A stretch of 64,000 nucleotides of DNA from contig JAGTXK010000021.1 in the NCBI GenBank assembly GCA_019096195.1, positions 496,001 to 560,000 on the forward strand, read 5' to 3'. The DNA is from Boletus sp. NGJ (lineage: Eukaryota; Basidiomycota; Agaricomycetes; Boletales; Boletaceae). Every line of letters starts with the position of its first letter. The stretch's first letter is position 1. Positions 29,536 to 40,784 of this stretch are shown here, piece by piece. Made by a program: the position numbers and the translations under genes. The notes beneath the pieces were generated by a model. It had not been told where the DNA came from. It searched no databases and saw only the letters and a program-made list of their open reading frames with translations.

Positions 29536-31888
29536 CGTGTCCTGATATCAGTGAATCATGACATAAAGTAATGAGTTCTGTACGTAAGAGTTCGGGGACG
29601 AATATTTGATCTTTTTCATTTTTGAATAAACTAAGTTTGGAATAGAAAAGGAAATTGTTTATGGCATCTACATCATATTTTTTGGATTCTTTTTGAATTT
29701 TTGTTATAAAGGCTGAAGATAAGGAAATATAATTTATAAATATAGATGGTGGGAGAATGGTAACATTTTGATTGTGATCTTGCACTGCATCACTGTGATC
29801 TGGTCTTCTGGAAAGAGCATCGGCTCTTCCATTTGAAGAACCTGGTTTGTATATGAAAGAATAATTAAATTCTTGAAGTAGCATGTGCCAGTGTGCTTGT
29901 CTACCACTAAGGGTTTGAGGTTTCTTCCAATATTCCAAATTCTTGTGATCTGTCCAGATCTCAAATCTTTCACGACCTATAAGATAGTGACGCCATTCTT
30001 CTAGCGCCTGAATTACTGCAAGTAATTCTTTGTCATAGATGGGGTAATTGCGCTCTGCGCTATCAAAAGAGTGGGAAATAAAGGCAACTGGTTGCCAGTT
30101 ACCGTCATTGCATAATGTGGAGAGCACAGCTCCCATAGTGATGTCTGAAGCATCGGTTTCCACGCACATTTCTTGATCGCGGTTTGGATACGTGAGAAGC
30201 GGCACTTCTGTGAATTTTCTTTTTAGGTTTGAGAAGGCTTCTTGTTGTTCTGGACCCCATTTGAATGGAACATCTTTTTTGGTAAGATTGTTCAAGGGTC
30301 GAGCGATTTGTGCGAAACCTTCTATGAATCGTCTGTAATAATTACATAATCCGAGGAAGCCTTGGAGTTGTTTTAGTCTTGTAGGTATTGGCCAATCCAT
30401 GACCCCAGCTACTTTCTTCGACTGCATCTCTACCCCCTCTTTAGATACAACCATACTCAAAAAGTCCACTTTATCAGCCGAGAAGGTACACTTTTCTGGT
30501 TTTACATAAAGATCATTCTCGCATAAATAGCGTAGAACTTCCTTCACAACTTCTTTGTGCTGTTCTTTTGTTTTACCCGATGTAAATATCATGATGTCAT
30601 CGATGTAAATAACAACTATGGCATACATGTCGTTAAAGATATTGTTCATCGTGGTTTGGAATATAGGGGGAGAGTTCGCAAGTCCAAAATACATAACTAT
30701 TGGTTCATATGCTCTGATGGGGGTGATGAAGACTGCTTTCCATTTGTCGCCTTCTTTGATGCATACATTGTTGTATCCCCATTGAAGGTCCATTGCTGTA
30801 AATAAATCTGCATTCTTGAGTCTATCAATTAGTTGTGGAATGAGAGGGAGTGGGTAGGAATTCTTGATGGTTCCTTCATTTAAATAGTGGTAATCCATTA
30901 CCATTCGTTTTTTACCATCTTTTTTAGGAATGAAGAAAATGGGAGATGTCTGTGGAGATTTTGAAGGTTTGATGTAACCCTTCTTGACTTCCTTTTCGAT
31001 AAATGTTCTGACTTCTTCCATTTCAATATCCAAAAGGGGAATGACACATCCTTTCTTTGGAATAAAGTCTTCTTTGAGATCGATTGCATGATCCCAGTGT
31101 TTTTGTAAGGGCATTCTTTGGGATTCTTTCTCCGAGAAGACATCTAGAAATTCATGATAGGTTAGTGGAACTTTTTCTTTGAGTCCTTCTTCTATAGTAC
31201 GAAGGTGAACTGGTTCGTAAGAAGAAGTAGGTCCTAGTCCCATAATTTTACAGTACAAAGTGCAACGAGGAAAGGTAATTGTTTGTTTTACCCAATCGAT
31301 GTCAGGGTTGTGGCGATACAGCCAGTCATAACTGATGATCATGCGATGGGTTCCTAGTTTTGATATATAAGTGTCTATGACTTCATAATGTCCTTTGATT
31401 TCCACCATCAGGGTTACCATATGATGGATCGGTCCGATAGCTCCTTCCGAACCGTCAGTGTTATGTATCTTAATGGGGTTATCGATAGTATAAAAAGGAA
31501 TTCCGTGATGTTTGATGTAGTCCTGATCTATGAACGTATGCGACGCTCCTGAATCCAAGAGGGATTGGAAATGGTAGCACAACCACTGTCCATTGACATT
31601 GCACGATACTATGGTTTCGAGGGAGAATTCTCCACCATAGGATAACGTAGATGCTTGGTTCAATGTTACTTTTGTGGGTTTATAGATATGAGATATTTTT
31701 TGTTGTTTGACAAGGGAATTAAACACACTTATGTCCAGTGCCACGCTCAATTGAGACGCCCTTGTGGATTGTATTGTTAATTTACGTAAGACAGAAGAAA
31801 GATCTGAAATCGGGAAATCACTACTAGTACAGTTCGTAAGAGAAGAAGAAAGAAATTGTTTATGCCACTGAGTTCCCTCTTTATTCAT
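29468..31888 (-). CDS. Pol polyprotein of family-2 element (protease, RT, RNase H)
   Basis: This frame of 806 codons begins after gag. The aspartic protease is LLDSGASHTFIDQDYI. The reverse transcriptase includes FFIPKKDGKKRMVMDYHYLN and the catalytic VVIYIDDIMIFTSG box with both Asp residues. The RNase H region shows ETDASDITMGAVLS and WTDHKNLEYW and is followed by RQAHWHMLLQEFNY and GRADALSRRPD. The zinc-binding start of the integrase (SGHGGHSKT) is present, but the frame ends soon after at a frameshift. RT and RNase H look intact, unlike those of the inner element at 60 kb. Confidence 0.9.
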   Translation of the reverse strand: MNKEGTQWHKQFLSSSLTNCTSSDFPISDLSSVLRKLTIQSTRASQLSVALDISVFNSLVKQQKISHIYKPTKVTLNQASTLSYGGEFSLETIVSCNVNGQWLCYHFQSLLDSGASHTFIDQDYIKHHGIPFYTIDNPIKIHNTDGSEGAIGPIHHMVTLMVEIKGHYEVIDTYISKLGTHRMIISYDWLYRHNPDIDWVKQTITFPRCTLYCKIMGLGPTSSYEPVHLRTIEEGLKEKVPLTYHEFLDVFSEKESQRMPLQKHWDHAIDLKEDFIPKKGCVIPLLDIEMEEVRTFIEKEVKKGYIKPSKSPQTSPIFFIPKKDGKKRMVMDYHYLNEGTIKNSYPLPLIPQLIDRLKNADLFTAMDLQWGYNNVCIKEGDKWKAVFITPIRAYEPIVMYFGLANSPPIFQTTMNNIFNDMYAIVVIYIDDIMIFTSGKTKEQHKEVVKEVLRYLCENDLYVKPEKCTFSADKVDFLSMVVSKEGVEMQSKKVAGVMDWPIPTRLKQLQGFLGLCNYYRRFIEGFAQIARPLNNLTKKDVPFKWGPEQQEAFSNLKRKFTEVPLLTYPNRDQEMCVETDASDITMGAVLSTLCNDGNWQPVAFISHSFDSAERNYPIYDKELLAVIQALEEWRHYLIGRERFEIWTDHKNLEYWKKPQTLSGRQAHWHMLLQEFNYSFIYKPGSSNGRADALSRRPDHSDAVQDHNQNVTILPPSIFINYISLSSAFITKIQKESKKYDVDAINNFLFYSKLSLFKNEKDQIFVPELLRTELITLCHDSLISGHGGHSKTIHTLLLFLVARSHKRR

Positions 31889-32012
31889 TGGCGCTGTCCA
31901 TTTAAAGCCTGTGCAGCTCTGGCTTTAGCCTCCACTTCAAACTTGTCTCTACAGTACACTTCTGCCTCATCAGAAACGTACGTCCTTGCTGCTACACTTG
32001 GTGCCGCTGTAG

Positions 32013-33047
32013 CTACGGAGGTTGCAGAAGAGGTCGGAATGCATATTGTCTGGATTGGGGTTCATTAAAAAATGAGAGATACTCATTTTCTCCCTGTGTT
32101 TGCTCGACATATGAGCCTTGATTCCAATCCCAGATCTGTCTTTGCATTGGTGGACGACCAGTTTGTTTGAACGGATTCATGGGGCAATTTGGTTTTATGT
32201 GGCCTGGTTTACCACAATGAAAACAGGTCCTTGTTTCCTTAGAAGGTCCAGTCTGCTGGACTCCTATTTCCATTGGGGTGCCGCGACCCGGTTGAGTGCC
32301 CACTGCCATATACTGAGGGCGGTATAAATTGTGTGGGGGTTGCCCACGAGGAGAAGGGAACAATGATTGAGGAGGTTGAGTTCGGATGGGCGGTCCGTGT
32401 TCATTCGCCATTTGTTCAAACACCCTTCCAATTACTCTATAGTTAATGACTAAGTCCTCATAGTCAAAGTTCCGAGCCGGACTGTTTAGATGAGATCTTT
32501 CGTAGATTTTGAAGTCTACGGCCTTTTTGAGCAGAACTTCTGCATGATGATCATTTATGTATGACTCTTTCCTTAAGATTTCGAATTTTTGTAGGAACAG
32601 GTCTATGGGGTGACCATTTTGCTTTAACATCCCTAACTTCCATAGAGATTCGTGCACTAAAATGTTGATACAGAAGTGTGTCTTTATTTGCTCCTGTAGC
32701 CTGTTCCAAGTAGGCCATGCATTGGCTCCTTTTGCTGGCAGCATGGTCCCATTTGTGTCCATCTCGATGGTTGCCTCTTCATTGAGATAGTGCTCCATTA
32801 TAAGCTGAGCAAAGCTTTCTGCTTTTCCTTCGAGGCACGAGAGGACTACGATGTCCATGATTTTGTTATTTTTCCAGGTCTGCGCGTCGACCCAGAGATG
32901 AAGTTTTATCCACCATGGGCAGAAGGTGGACCTTGTGCCATCCCATTTTCCAGGGTCAGCAATCTTTTTTGTAATGTTATCCTTGTCGCGTTCCTGCATG
33001 AGGTTGGCAAGTTTCTGAATGAGCTTGTCAATGTCTAGACGAGACAT
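32013..33047 (-). CDS. Gag protein of family-2 element
   Basis: This open frame of 344 codons precedes pol. A capsid-like helical region (WDGTRSTFCPWWIKLHLW, FLQKFEILRKESYI) is followed by a proline-rich linker and one zinc knuckle, CFHCGKPGHIKPNCP, that binds element RNA. Pol starts about 120 bases downstream in a separate frame. Confidence 0.9.
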   Translation of the reverse strand: MSRLDIDKLIQKLANLMQERDKDNITKKIADPGKWDGTRSTFCPWWIKLHLWVDAQTWKNNKIMDIVVLSCLEGKAESFAQLIMEHYLNEEATIEMDTNGTMLPAKGANAWPTWNRLQEQIKTHFCINILVHESLWKLGMLKQNGHPIDLFLQKFEILRKESYINDHHAEVLLKKAVDFKIYERSHLNSPARNFDYEDLVINYRVIGRVFEQMANEHGPPIRTQPPQSLFPSPRGQPPHNLYRPQYMAVGTQPGRGTPMEIGVQQTGPSKETRTCFHCGKPGHIKPNCPMNPFKQTGRPPMQRQIWDWNQGSYVEQTQGENEYLSFFNEPQSRQYAFRPLLQPP

Positions 33048-33644
33048 ATTTGTTTACGGGTTTTAGGAGGGAAGTTGGACGAAGATAAGAATGGAAGTAA
33101 GCGATGTGGTATAAGGTGAATGCGGAGGATGGGCGGAGTGGTCTAACTTTGTTGGGGTTTCTTTGGTAAACTTTCCTTTTCCTAGGTTGGTCTTCTTTCA
33201 GTGCCTTACTACCTGGTATCTTACAACCAAGTTCTGGGGCACCTACACCTTCATAGGAGTCGAAGTAGAGGTCGTTAAAAATGGTGGGCAAGCAGTGATG
33301 GGGGACCAGAGTATAACTGCTTTACTACCAGCAGGTGTGCACAGAGATAAGTCGAGATAAAATCTCCTATCACACTGCGTGACGTCACAGGTAATCACGC
33401 GAACCTGGATTCACTATCGTAGAATCAATGTACGCTTAGGTCAGCAACCACCTAAGAAGTGGGGCTAGTGCATTATGCCTGGCAGCAACTTTATCCGTAT
33501 TTATGACGCCGGACGAGCGTATATAACTAGTATTTTGCCGAGTACTATACTTGTCAGCGTCAAGTGCTGAAGACTTCAGATGTTCCTTAAACGCTGGGCC
33601 CGCATATAATCTCCTTGGCTCTGGAGTCTGAGCGTTGTGTATAT
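33048..33644 (-). other. Leader between 5' LTR and gag of family-2 element
   Basis: A 600-base untranslated leader holds only a short basic open frame overlapping the gag start in another register. It would contain packaging signals if the element were mobile. Confidence 0.4.
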
Positions 33645-33655
33645 AGTCTAATCCA
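33645..33655 (-). promoter_or_regulatory. Primer-binding site of family-2 element, complementary to its own LTR
   Basis: Two bases inside the 5' LTR the minus strand reads TGGATTAGACT. Its exact reverse complement AGTCTAATCCA lies in the same strand of the LTR at 33,819-33,829, about 30 bases downstream of the TATATAA at 33,858-33,864. That is where the transcript should begin, so the RNA 5' end could prime reverse transcription. Confidence 0.65.
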
Positions 33656-33657
33656 AG

Positions 33658-34136
33658 TGTTATGAACCTTTCAGCACAAACCACAAGGCTCGAACTATTC
33701 GCAGGTTACACGAAGCCTGGCTTAACGGATGAGGTGGGGAGTCTTAGTCTGTACTGTTCCCAACCCTACGATGACCAGAGTGGCCAAAGCTAATGAGTTG
33801 TTGGAGGAAAAATACAAGTGGATTAGACTGGGGTTACCAGTCGTCAAAGTGCTACCTTATATACATGAGAGAGATACGCACGGACCAAGCAGTGCGTGTG
33901 ATAAATTACTGAGTATAGTAGGACGGAGATTAAAGAGGCTGTGTGAGAAGAGCAGAAATTAAAGAGGTGTGGATCACATGAGGTGTGACGTTATATGATG
34001 TCATAGGTTCTAGACCTATCATGTGATATGTTCCCACAGTCATGTGCATAGTCACGTGACTTATAAATAAAGAAGTTAATGAAAATGAAAAGTAAGTGTT
34101 CATATGAAAAGTTTGAAAATTTCGTATATTATAACA
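33658..34136 (-). repeat. 5' LTR of family-2 element
   Basis: 479 bases, TGTTATGAACC to ATTATAACA on the plus strand. The TATA box for the element transcript is at 33,858-33,864 (minus strand TATATAA). It differs from the 3' LTR by scattered, mostly transition, changes. Confidence 0.9.
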
Positions 34137-34141
34137 ACAAT

Positions 34142-34696
34142 AACCAACAAAAGGTTCCACAGATCCTATTTGCAGCATTTATTTCTAATATTACTTGTAC
34201 ATATGGTAGCTAGTGGCCACCATGGAGGATAGTAGTAGATGATAGTGGTAGAGAAGAAAAGGAAGCCTATGTGAAAGTCTCAGACTTTAATAGTGAATGA
34301 CAGTTAAGTTACGTGTGGCAAAGTACCATTCACTATTTCTAGTACTGCTCAGCCACTATGTACCTCTTTTGCTCACCAATCACAACATATGAGATCAACA
34401 TCAATTTACAGTTGTAGATTGAACAATTAAGTTTAAAGTTTTCAAGCTGTATCATGTTAGTAAAGAACAAGAAACATTACAGGTTGCTCAGCCTAACCTA
34501 GTCCTCTTTATCTTTATGATAAGGGTTACAAGGTGTGAATTACAAGGTGTGAATTACAATGACCTTAATGTGCTTGATGCATCGTTTCCAACACATATGT
34601 CCACAGTCGAGAGTAGAATACTTTGATGGGACTTCTATATAAGTGGATATGCACCTTGTATTGTTTGCATTGTTCTCCATCCCATTCTGCACACTA
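34142..34696. other. CpG-poor gap, no gene recognised
   Basis: AT-rich sequence with a short direct duplication (AAGGTGTGAATTAC twice near 34,530-34,550). A TATA-like TATATAAG lies at about 34,635, upstream of the coding remnant that starts at 34,697. Confidence 0.35.
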
Positions 34697-35280
34697 TGTC
34701 AAACTCTTCCTCTCATTGTCAATTTGATCGCCATTTCCCTCCTTTGACCACCCATTCTACATTTCCTTTTAAATGCACTGCCACTTCTCCTCCACTCATG
34801 CAACACAGGGTTTTCCCTCTTGGGGAAATCACAGTATTATTATAGGCGGGAATACATTCTCATCTGAATGCTAAAGTTCTTATACCCAAACCCTTTGGGG
34901 AGGTTTCACAACTTAACCGTGGGGGTTATAATCTTCAACACACACTCAATTGGTCAGCCACTGAATACAAGGAAATTCATGTCAGTGCTCTCATCTTGCT
35001 TGCAATGCAATAACTTGAGCATTCATCAGGGCTTTATAATTCAGTTAGCGCGAGAGCACCTGGCCACCCAGAAGCTATGGGGCCGACAAGCCACAGAGGC
35101 TCTAAAAGTTGTCTTTGCCAAGGTACAATGCATACAACATGCAAACTGTTCTCTTGTTCTCCACTAATGGTTTTACATTGAAGGCAAAGGAACATTATCC
35201 ACTTCTTAATGAATATAAGAAAAACTGGGTAGTGTCAGACTTCCTCAGATTATATCTGAAGAATACTGGCAGAAAATAGA
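34697..35280 (+). pseudogene. Decayed small hypothetical gene
   Basis: From the ATG at 34,697 one frame reads MSNSSSHCQFDRHFPP and then MQHRVFPLGEITVLL. A TAG follows, and the same frame continues as AGIHSHLNAKVLIPKPFGEV, GGYNLQHTLNWSATEYKEI. After further stops and a possible intron it ends KEHYPLLNEYKKNWVVSDFL-RLYLKN near 35,280. The continuity across stops, with a plausible protein composition, marks an old coding gene. I believe similar small proteins are common and uncharacterised in Agaricomycetes, but I cannot name it. Confidence 0.4.
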
Positions 35281-38200
35281 ATGATGTACTTCTGTAAAAA
35301 TATCTCACTGAACCTGCAGAATTATGCTTCGTTAAATGTAAAGTAATTAAATCTGGCTAGGTCACATACTGCAAGAGTTTTGAACCACTATTGTACTCTA
35401 ACAGCAAGGCAAGGTGTAGATTCCATGTAGACGAGGATGTCCATAGTAGAATGCAAGAAACTGATTGAAGGGTGGTTTCAAACCCAAGATCATGACCTAG
35501 AAAAAATATATGGTTCAATACTAAAGTAGTACATATTTACAATAGTATTAAGATTATGGTACATGTTCTTGTTAGAGAGGCAGGGCAGATTCCTTCCACT
35601 CTCCTGGTATAGAATACATTTGACCTGCTATGTGCTATGATTACAATGGCATTCTCTGAACTGTCAAGAATGAAAACATACTGGTGAATGTAACTAGCTT
35701 GCAGGAACAGAGAGCAGCTCCAACTATAGCCAGGAAAGTGTGCCAGAAAGCCTTGGTGACCCAGGAAAGAGGAACCAATAGGCTATTCCTGGAAGTACAG
35801 AGGGTGGCCTGTACATGCTCTAGATCAAACAATGCTAGCCATTTCTGTGTGTTGGCAACTCACCTGAGGGTTTCCTTCCCATTGGGATTTCATTCCAGAA
35901 CTGCCAGTGGGCAACTCTGAATGATCAGTAATATCTTTGAGGGCTAATCCAATAGCAAGGTTGATTCTTGATTTGATCTCTTCACATAGGGCTATGTTAA
36001 TCAGATCATATTGATGTGCTAAATGGCTTTTGATGTGGTTTGCTTGTTGAATCATTTTTGGACCTCAGCCTTTAGAAGGTGAATGTGTTTATTATCATGG
36101 CCAAGCGACTGCAACAAGGATGAAATCATGAATTTAAGTATGATGTGTGACTTACAGGATGAGTCACCATATTGTGAATCAGGGCTGGTAGCGAGGGCTC
36201 CTTCAGTTCTCCAGCAAGATATCCATCAACTAGACCTCCAGAGTCCATAGACGGAAAGTGAATAGACTGCATTAGTGACCTAGCATCACTGAGGTATGAA
36301 TATGCAGGACCAGAGGGTACAGGCCGTGGGTCAGTAGATAGTAGGAGTGATCCAGATATATGACCATTGCCCATGAGGATGTCATGAGCATCTTCACAAT
36401 ACTATGAAGAAAAAGAGTAAGTGCCATGCTGAAAAACTGGAAAATGCAAGAACATAGGTATACTTACATGGCATGGAGAGGGAGTGATGGGATTCAAAAT
36501 CTCAGTAAAGTTTCATTAAAGGGCAGCCTGGGTGAAGTAGGGATGCAAATATACCCTTATAGGGTACCTTCGATAAGGAAGATATCATGCAGGCAGAGTG
36601 TTACACCAAGTAGACTCAAGCTTCATGTTTCCTTGTTTCAAGAACTCAGATATGTATGCCTGCAATGGTCCAGATATGATGATGTTGCTCACACAGTCTG
36701 AAGAATAAAAGCGATATATGATATGCCCACCGTCGACAACCCTAATTATAAGAAGATTCCGTTCTGAGCTAGACTACTCCAATTGGGGTAGCACAATTGG
36801 AAGAATAAAAACGATGCACCATATGCTTGTAACCATTGTCGTCGATCCATTCTGAGCTAGATAACTCTGATTGGGGTTCTGCACAATTGAACAATGCATG
36901 ATACACCTGTAACCAATGACATTGACTGACTCTAAAATACTCTGATTCAAGACTTTGATCCAAATGTGGTTTTTTTGATTGTGCATCAATTAATTGTCAA
37001 AATCATAATCAGTATCTTTTTCTTGGGTCTTTTCCACAGAGTTCTCTTTTGTTGCATGTATTTCAGTTTGAATGTCACATGATACTAACTAACTAATAAC
37101 TAAGTAGTTAAGGATAAGAATGAGCAAGTGGGTAAGTGAGAGGAAAGAAAAGAGTTGTAATTCCATCATGGGACAGCAAAAATAGTGTGTGACAATTCTG
37201 AACTCCAAAACTCAGCTGTCCAAATGAGGAGCATCATGTGTCAAAATTGCTGGTCACTATTTATGTGCTTTAAAATTCACACAAGCAACCTTCCTGCCTT
37301 TAGCATGATCCACTCAACTACCCCACTCTACATTGTATGAGTGGGTATTATACCACTTAATACCATGTAATTAGAAACAGAATATAGTACTGAGCAGAAA
37401 AGAAATAATAACGACCATATAAAATGTCCCATCATACCATGATGTGCTTGGTATGTCATTCTGCCACTTGTATCTTTTTCTCCTTTGGTCTAACACATAT
37501 GGTAGTACAAAAAGAAGACAAAAATGAAGGTACTGATCAGAGTAGCTTGGTAGATTAGGCTTGATAATGGTTACCAAGCTATGATACGGAGGTTGTTAGT
37601 CTTCCAATTGTGGTTTGACTTTAAGCAAATCCATCTTAGGGACGCCATTAACAATACATTCTTCAACTGTGCAGAACACTCCAGGTATTCAATAGTCTCA
37701 GGCCTGGCAGGGTGCTTCTTGTTATCTTGTATCACCTCTGCCTCTCATATCACTTCACATCATATCAAGTATTATGATTCTCAATGGGCAACTCTATCAG
37801 CCAAACCTTTCTCATCGAATGGCTTCTGAACATTAGCATTTGTAGCTTGCTCCAATGATCGATGATACTGATCATGATATTATTTGACAGGTGCTGATTG
37901 CACTTTCAAAGATGTCCTTCCCATGCTTTCAAAGTATATTGTTGGCTGTAAGTCGAACATACCTCCCCTGCATCATTATTAATGTAGTTTTCATACAGTT
38001 CAATGTCAAGATAAGCATTGAGACAAAGACAAAGTGGGAAGCTGTGGCTCCTCCCATAGACGAACTGCCCAGCAAGTGCTCTTCCCAAGATCTTCCTGAA
38101 CAAGAACTAGTGTCAAATAACATATCTAAGGTGAGGGGGTGATGCTCTCCTTCTCTATTTGCTTTAGCAAATTCTAAAATACATGCTAGAACCTTAAGTG

Positions 38201-38737
38201 GAAGAGGAATACCAATACAAGCACAGGCTACAATAGTTGTGACACTAAGTGTCAGCTTCTTAACGAGGCAAGCAGGGTCTCAAATGTTTCTGCCACTGGG
38301 TCACCAAGTGCTACTACCCCATCTCGTGTGGTGAAATGGAAGTGGGAGAGTAATACTGTTGCAAGCTTTCCTGTGAAGTGTAGTTGTTACATCAAAAATA
38401 TCCTAGTTCCTACTATTCATGTGAGTGCCATGTCGGCATAGGTATATCTTTGTAGTTCAAACATATCTTAGAATCTAAAGTAAAAGAGGGACAATGATGA
38501 CAGTCTGTATTTTCCACTGGCAAAGTGGCAACTGCTGAACCAGGAGATGATCTTCATCAGTTCAACTACTAATTTTCTGCATTTATATTTTCCTAAATCA
38601 TTTATGCTACAGATGCTGACCTCACCAGATATCTCCACCGATGCAGATTGGTTGGTTGAGGTTCAAAGCCATGCTCCAGTGAATTGAGCTTGCCTTGACT
38701 TCTGGATTAGCCTGTTCTTATTCTTGGTAGTCTGTCT
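35281..38737. other. Gene-poor decayed stretch
   Basis: The minus strand between about 35,640 and 36,400 has protein-like segments in changing frames (SGPAYSYLSDARSL, KPSLPALIHNM-like, and QANHIKSHLAHQYDLINIAL, possibly coiled coil) but no family I recognise. Two related segments with TTCTGAGCTAGA and ATTGGGGT..GCACAATTG lie about 95 bases apart near 36,760 and 36,850. No RNA genes were seen. Confidence 0.35.
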
Positions 38738-39880
38738 TTGTCCTTTCAAATGAATTGGCTTTATGAAATTGTCTCACTTCTTGACCCTCCAAGTTTGCAC
38801 ACCTGTACTCAGATCTGCTTGATCCTTAAAGATATAGCTGCCTTGCATTATCTGGTGGCATGCAACTTCATGCCAAATGCCAGAGGTTTCTGGACATCTG
38901 TCAACCAGACCAGCTATGAAGCACTCCTTGTGTGGAGATGCATGGCCATCTTCACTCTCCCCAGGAATATCTAGTGTTCCTTTCTCGACTCTTAGGAATG
39001 CCACCTTTGAACTTTGGATACCTTTTTCTGCTCGCCTCAGTGTGCCAACACATCCATGGTCCACCTGTCATGTTATGGCACCATATCATCAACTTCCCTT
39101 GTAACTCTCCTTGAGAGCACTCAGGCATCTGGGTGTCAGGCACTTTTCTGCAGTGTGAGTTCTGGGGTGCCCCACTCAACCGTTATTTCTCTACCAAAGG
39201 TTGATCAAATAGTCACCAGCCAGCTTGAATCCTTTTCAGTGGATTGTACAACCTTTTTTTCCCCATCTGTCATTTCTTTCACCATGTCTATGCTTCAAAG
39301 TGCACCATTGAGCGAACTGGTCTTGCAAGACACTGGGCTCAGCCCCTCTATCTGGAGCAAACTACTTCGTTCCCTGAATCTACCACAATTACAGATTCTG
39401 GAGGTCGATCAGCAGTGCTCCATTGAGGCTCTTCTGATCTTTCTTTGCCACCACCAACATATAGAAAACTTATAGATTTTGTTGTATGGTGAACTAGAGG
39501 AAATGCTGCACCTTCAGAGACTGTGCTCTTTGGTAGCCCTACCATCATTACAGAGTGTGGGCAGTCCAACTAGCTATGTGATGCTGCTGGTGCAACACCT
39601 CAAACATCCTAAAACAATAACTAGTCTTTCACTCGACTTATGCGACTTCAAACCCAATGCTTATCAAATTTCGAACGTACTTGATTGTACCGAACATCTT
39701 CCCTGCTTACAGGGATTAAACATTTACTTCCACCAACCCACTCATGTGGCTGTACCAGTAGTTGGGCTACTCTTTCCAAAATCTAAAACATGCACATGTG
39801 GAATCAACCGCCTCAGAATCTCTTGTGCTTCTGACTGCATAATGGGTAATGGTGGAAATGTTGTGGTGTGTGCCAATTGA
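38738..39880 (+). pseudogene. F-box/leucine-rich protein gene, decayed
   Basis: The frame opens with LYEIVSLLDPPSLHTCTQIC, a typical basidiomycete F-box, which would link substrates to the SCF ubiquitin ligase. Leucine-rich segments follow in the same register: APLSELVLQDTGLSPSIWSK, LLRSLNLPQLQILEVDQQCS, and later ITSLSLDLCDFKPNAYQISN. Stops fall at 38,972-38,974, at two sites near 39,000 and at 39,473-39,475. The cluster near 39,000 could be a small intron, but the TAG at 39,473 interrupts an otherwise continuous frame. The part near 39,620-39,710 keeps several CG dinucleotides, unlike its surroundings. Confidence 0.55.
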
Positions 39881-39969
39881 GAGTGATTAATATAAGCTGA
39901 CCAACATGCACCATAGAGCTAGTGTGTATCATGGCTTGTGGCCTTCTCTGAGCTCATCAGTAAATACAG

Positions 39970-40170
39970 GATTTCATCATAGTGCTCATACTATAGTGCC
40001 ATAGTAGTTTCATAGATAACTTATAGTATTCATAGTATCATAGTATTGAAAGTGTATTCATAGTATCCATAGTATATTCATAGTGTGCATAGTATCATAG
40101 TATCATAGTACCATAGCATTTCATAGCATTCATGGTACATCCATAGTAGTCATAGCCATAGTAGTAATTT
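39970..40170. repeat. Degenerate CATAGTA minisatellite
   Basis: CATAGTA, CATAGTATC, CATAGTATT and close variants recur about twenty times. At the right edge three CCTAAA units occur. Confidence 0.85.
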
Positions 40171-40199
40171 TAAGCTAAACCTAAACCTAAACCTAAATC

Positions 40200-40445
40200 A
40201 AAAGTATACAAAAAGTGTAGTCAAAGGTGTAGTCAAATGTTGTACAAAAAGTGTAGGAAAGAGTGTAATACAGTGTAGCAAAAATGCGCACCAAATGTAG
40301 CAAAAGTGTAGCAAACAAAGTGTAGTAAAAAAAGCAAACAAAAGTGTAGCAGAGTGTAGTACAGTGTAGCAAACAAAGTGTACCAGAAGTGTACCAAAAG
40401 TGTAGTAAAAGTGTAGTCACAAAGTGTATCAAAAGTGTAGACTTA
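40200..40445. repeat. GTGTAG(C/T)AAA minisatellite
   Basis: AAAGTGTAGTAAA, AAAGTGTAGC and AAAGTGTACC variants of about 10-14 bases recur roughly twenty times with many substitutions. Confidence 0.85.
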
Positions 40446-40636
40446 CATTCAAAAAATATCCAAGTCCATTTTCCCACACTCAGTGTTAAAAAAGCGGACA
40501 TTTTTTGCCAATGTTTGTGCCAGCATTCTTATATAAACAAGCCAGACTTCAAAAACTTTCCCACACTCTCTTGTTTCTTAATTTTATCCTTCTCTACTCA
40601 TTACATGAAGTCAACACTTTACTTTGTAAATCATTA

Positions 40637-40760
40637 GGATTTGAATTAGGATTGGAATTGGAACTGGGACTGGGATTAGAATTAGAATTAGAATTAGAAT
40701 TAGTAGAATTAATATTTGATTGAATTTGAAATTAGAATTGGCTTGAAATTGGATTAGAAT
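40637..40760. repeat. GAATTA / GGATTG hexamer repeat
   Basis: A run of hexamers changing from GGATTTGAATTA and GGAACTGGGACT to uninterrupted GAATTAGAATTAGAATTA, then decaying. Confidence 0.85.
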
Positions 40761-40784
40761 GAAAGTGAGAATTAGAGTTGCTAA

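Larger units (their letters stand above)
27736..34136 (-). mobile_element. Ty3/gypsy chromovirus, family 2, nearly complete
   Basis: A full element of 6.4 kb with LTRs at both ends, gag, pol (protease, reverse transcriptase, RNase H, integrase) and a C-terminal chromodomain, all on the minus strand. The flanks carry the 5-bp duplication ACAAT (27,731-27,735 and 34,137-34,141). The two LTRs differ at about nine substitutions and two single-base indels, so insertion is fairly recent. A few lesions in pol would block expression: one frameshift near 29,470-29,535, stops near 29,155-29,165, and another near 28,780. Confidence 0.92.

Noticed and set aside
40176-40196. Three CCTAAA units that look like a telomere repeat.
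   Set aside because: Fungal telomeres usually read CCCTAA. Only three units occur and they merge into local minisatellites, so this is not evidence of an interstitial telomere.
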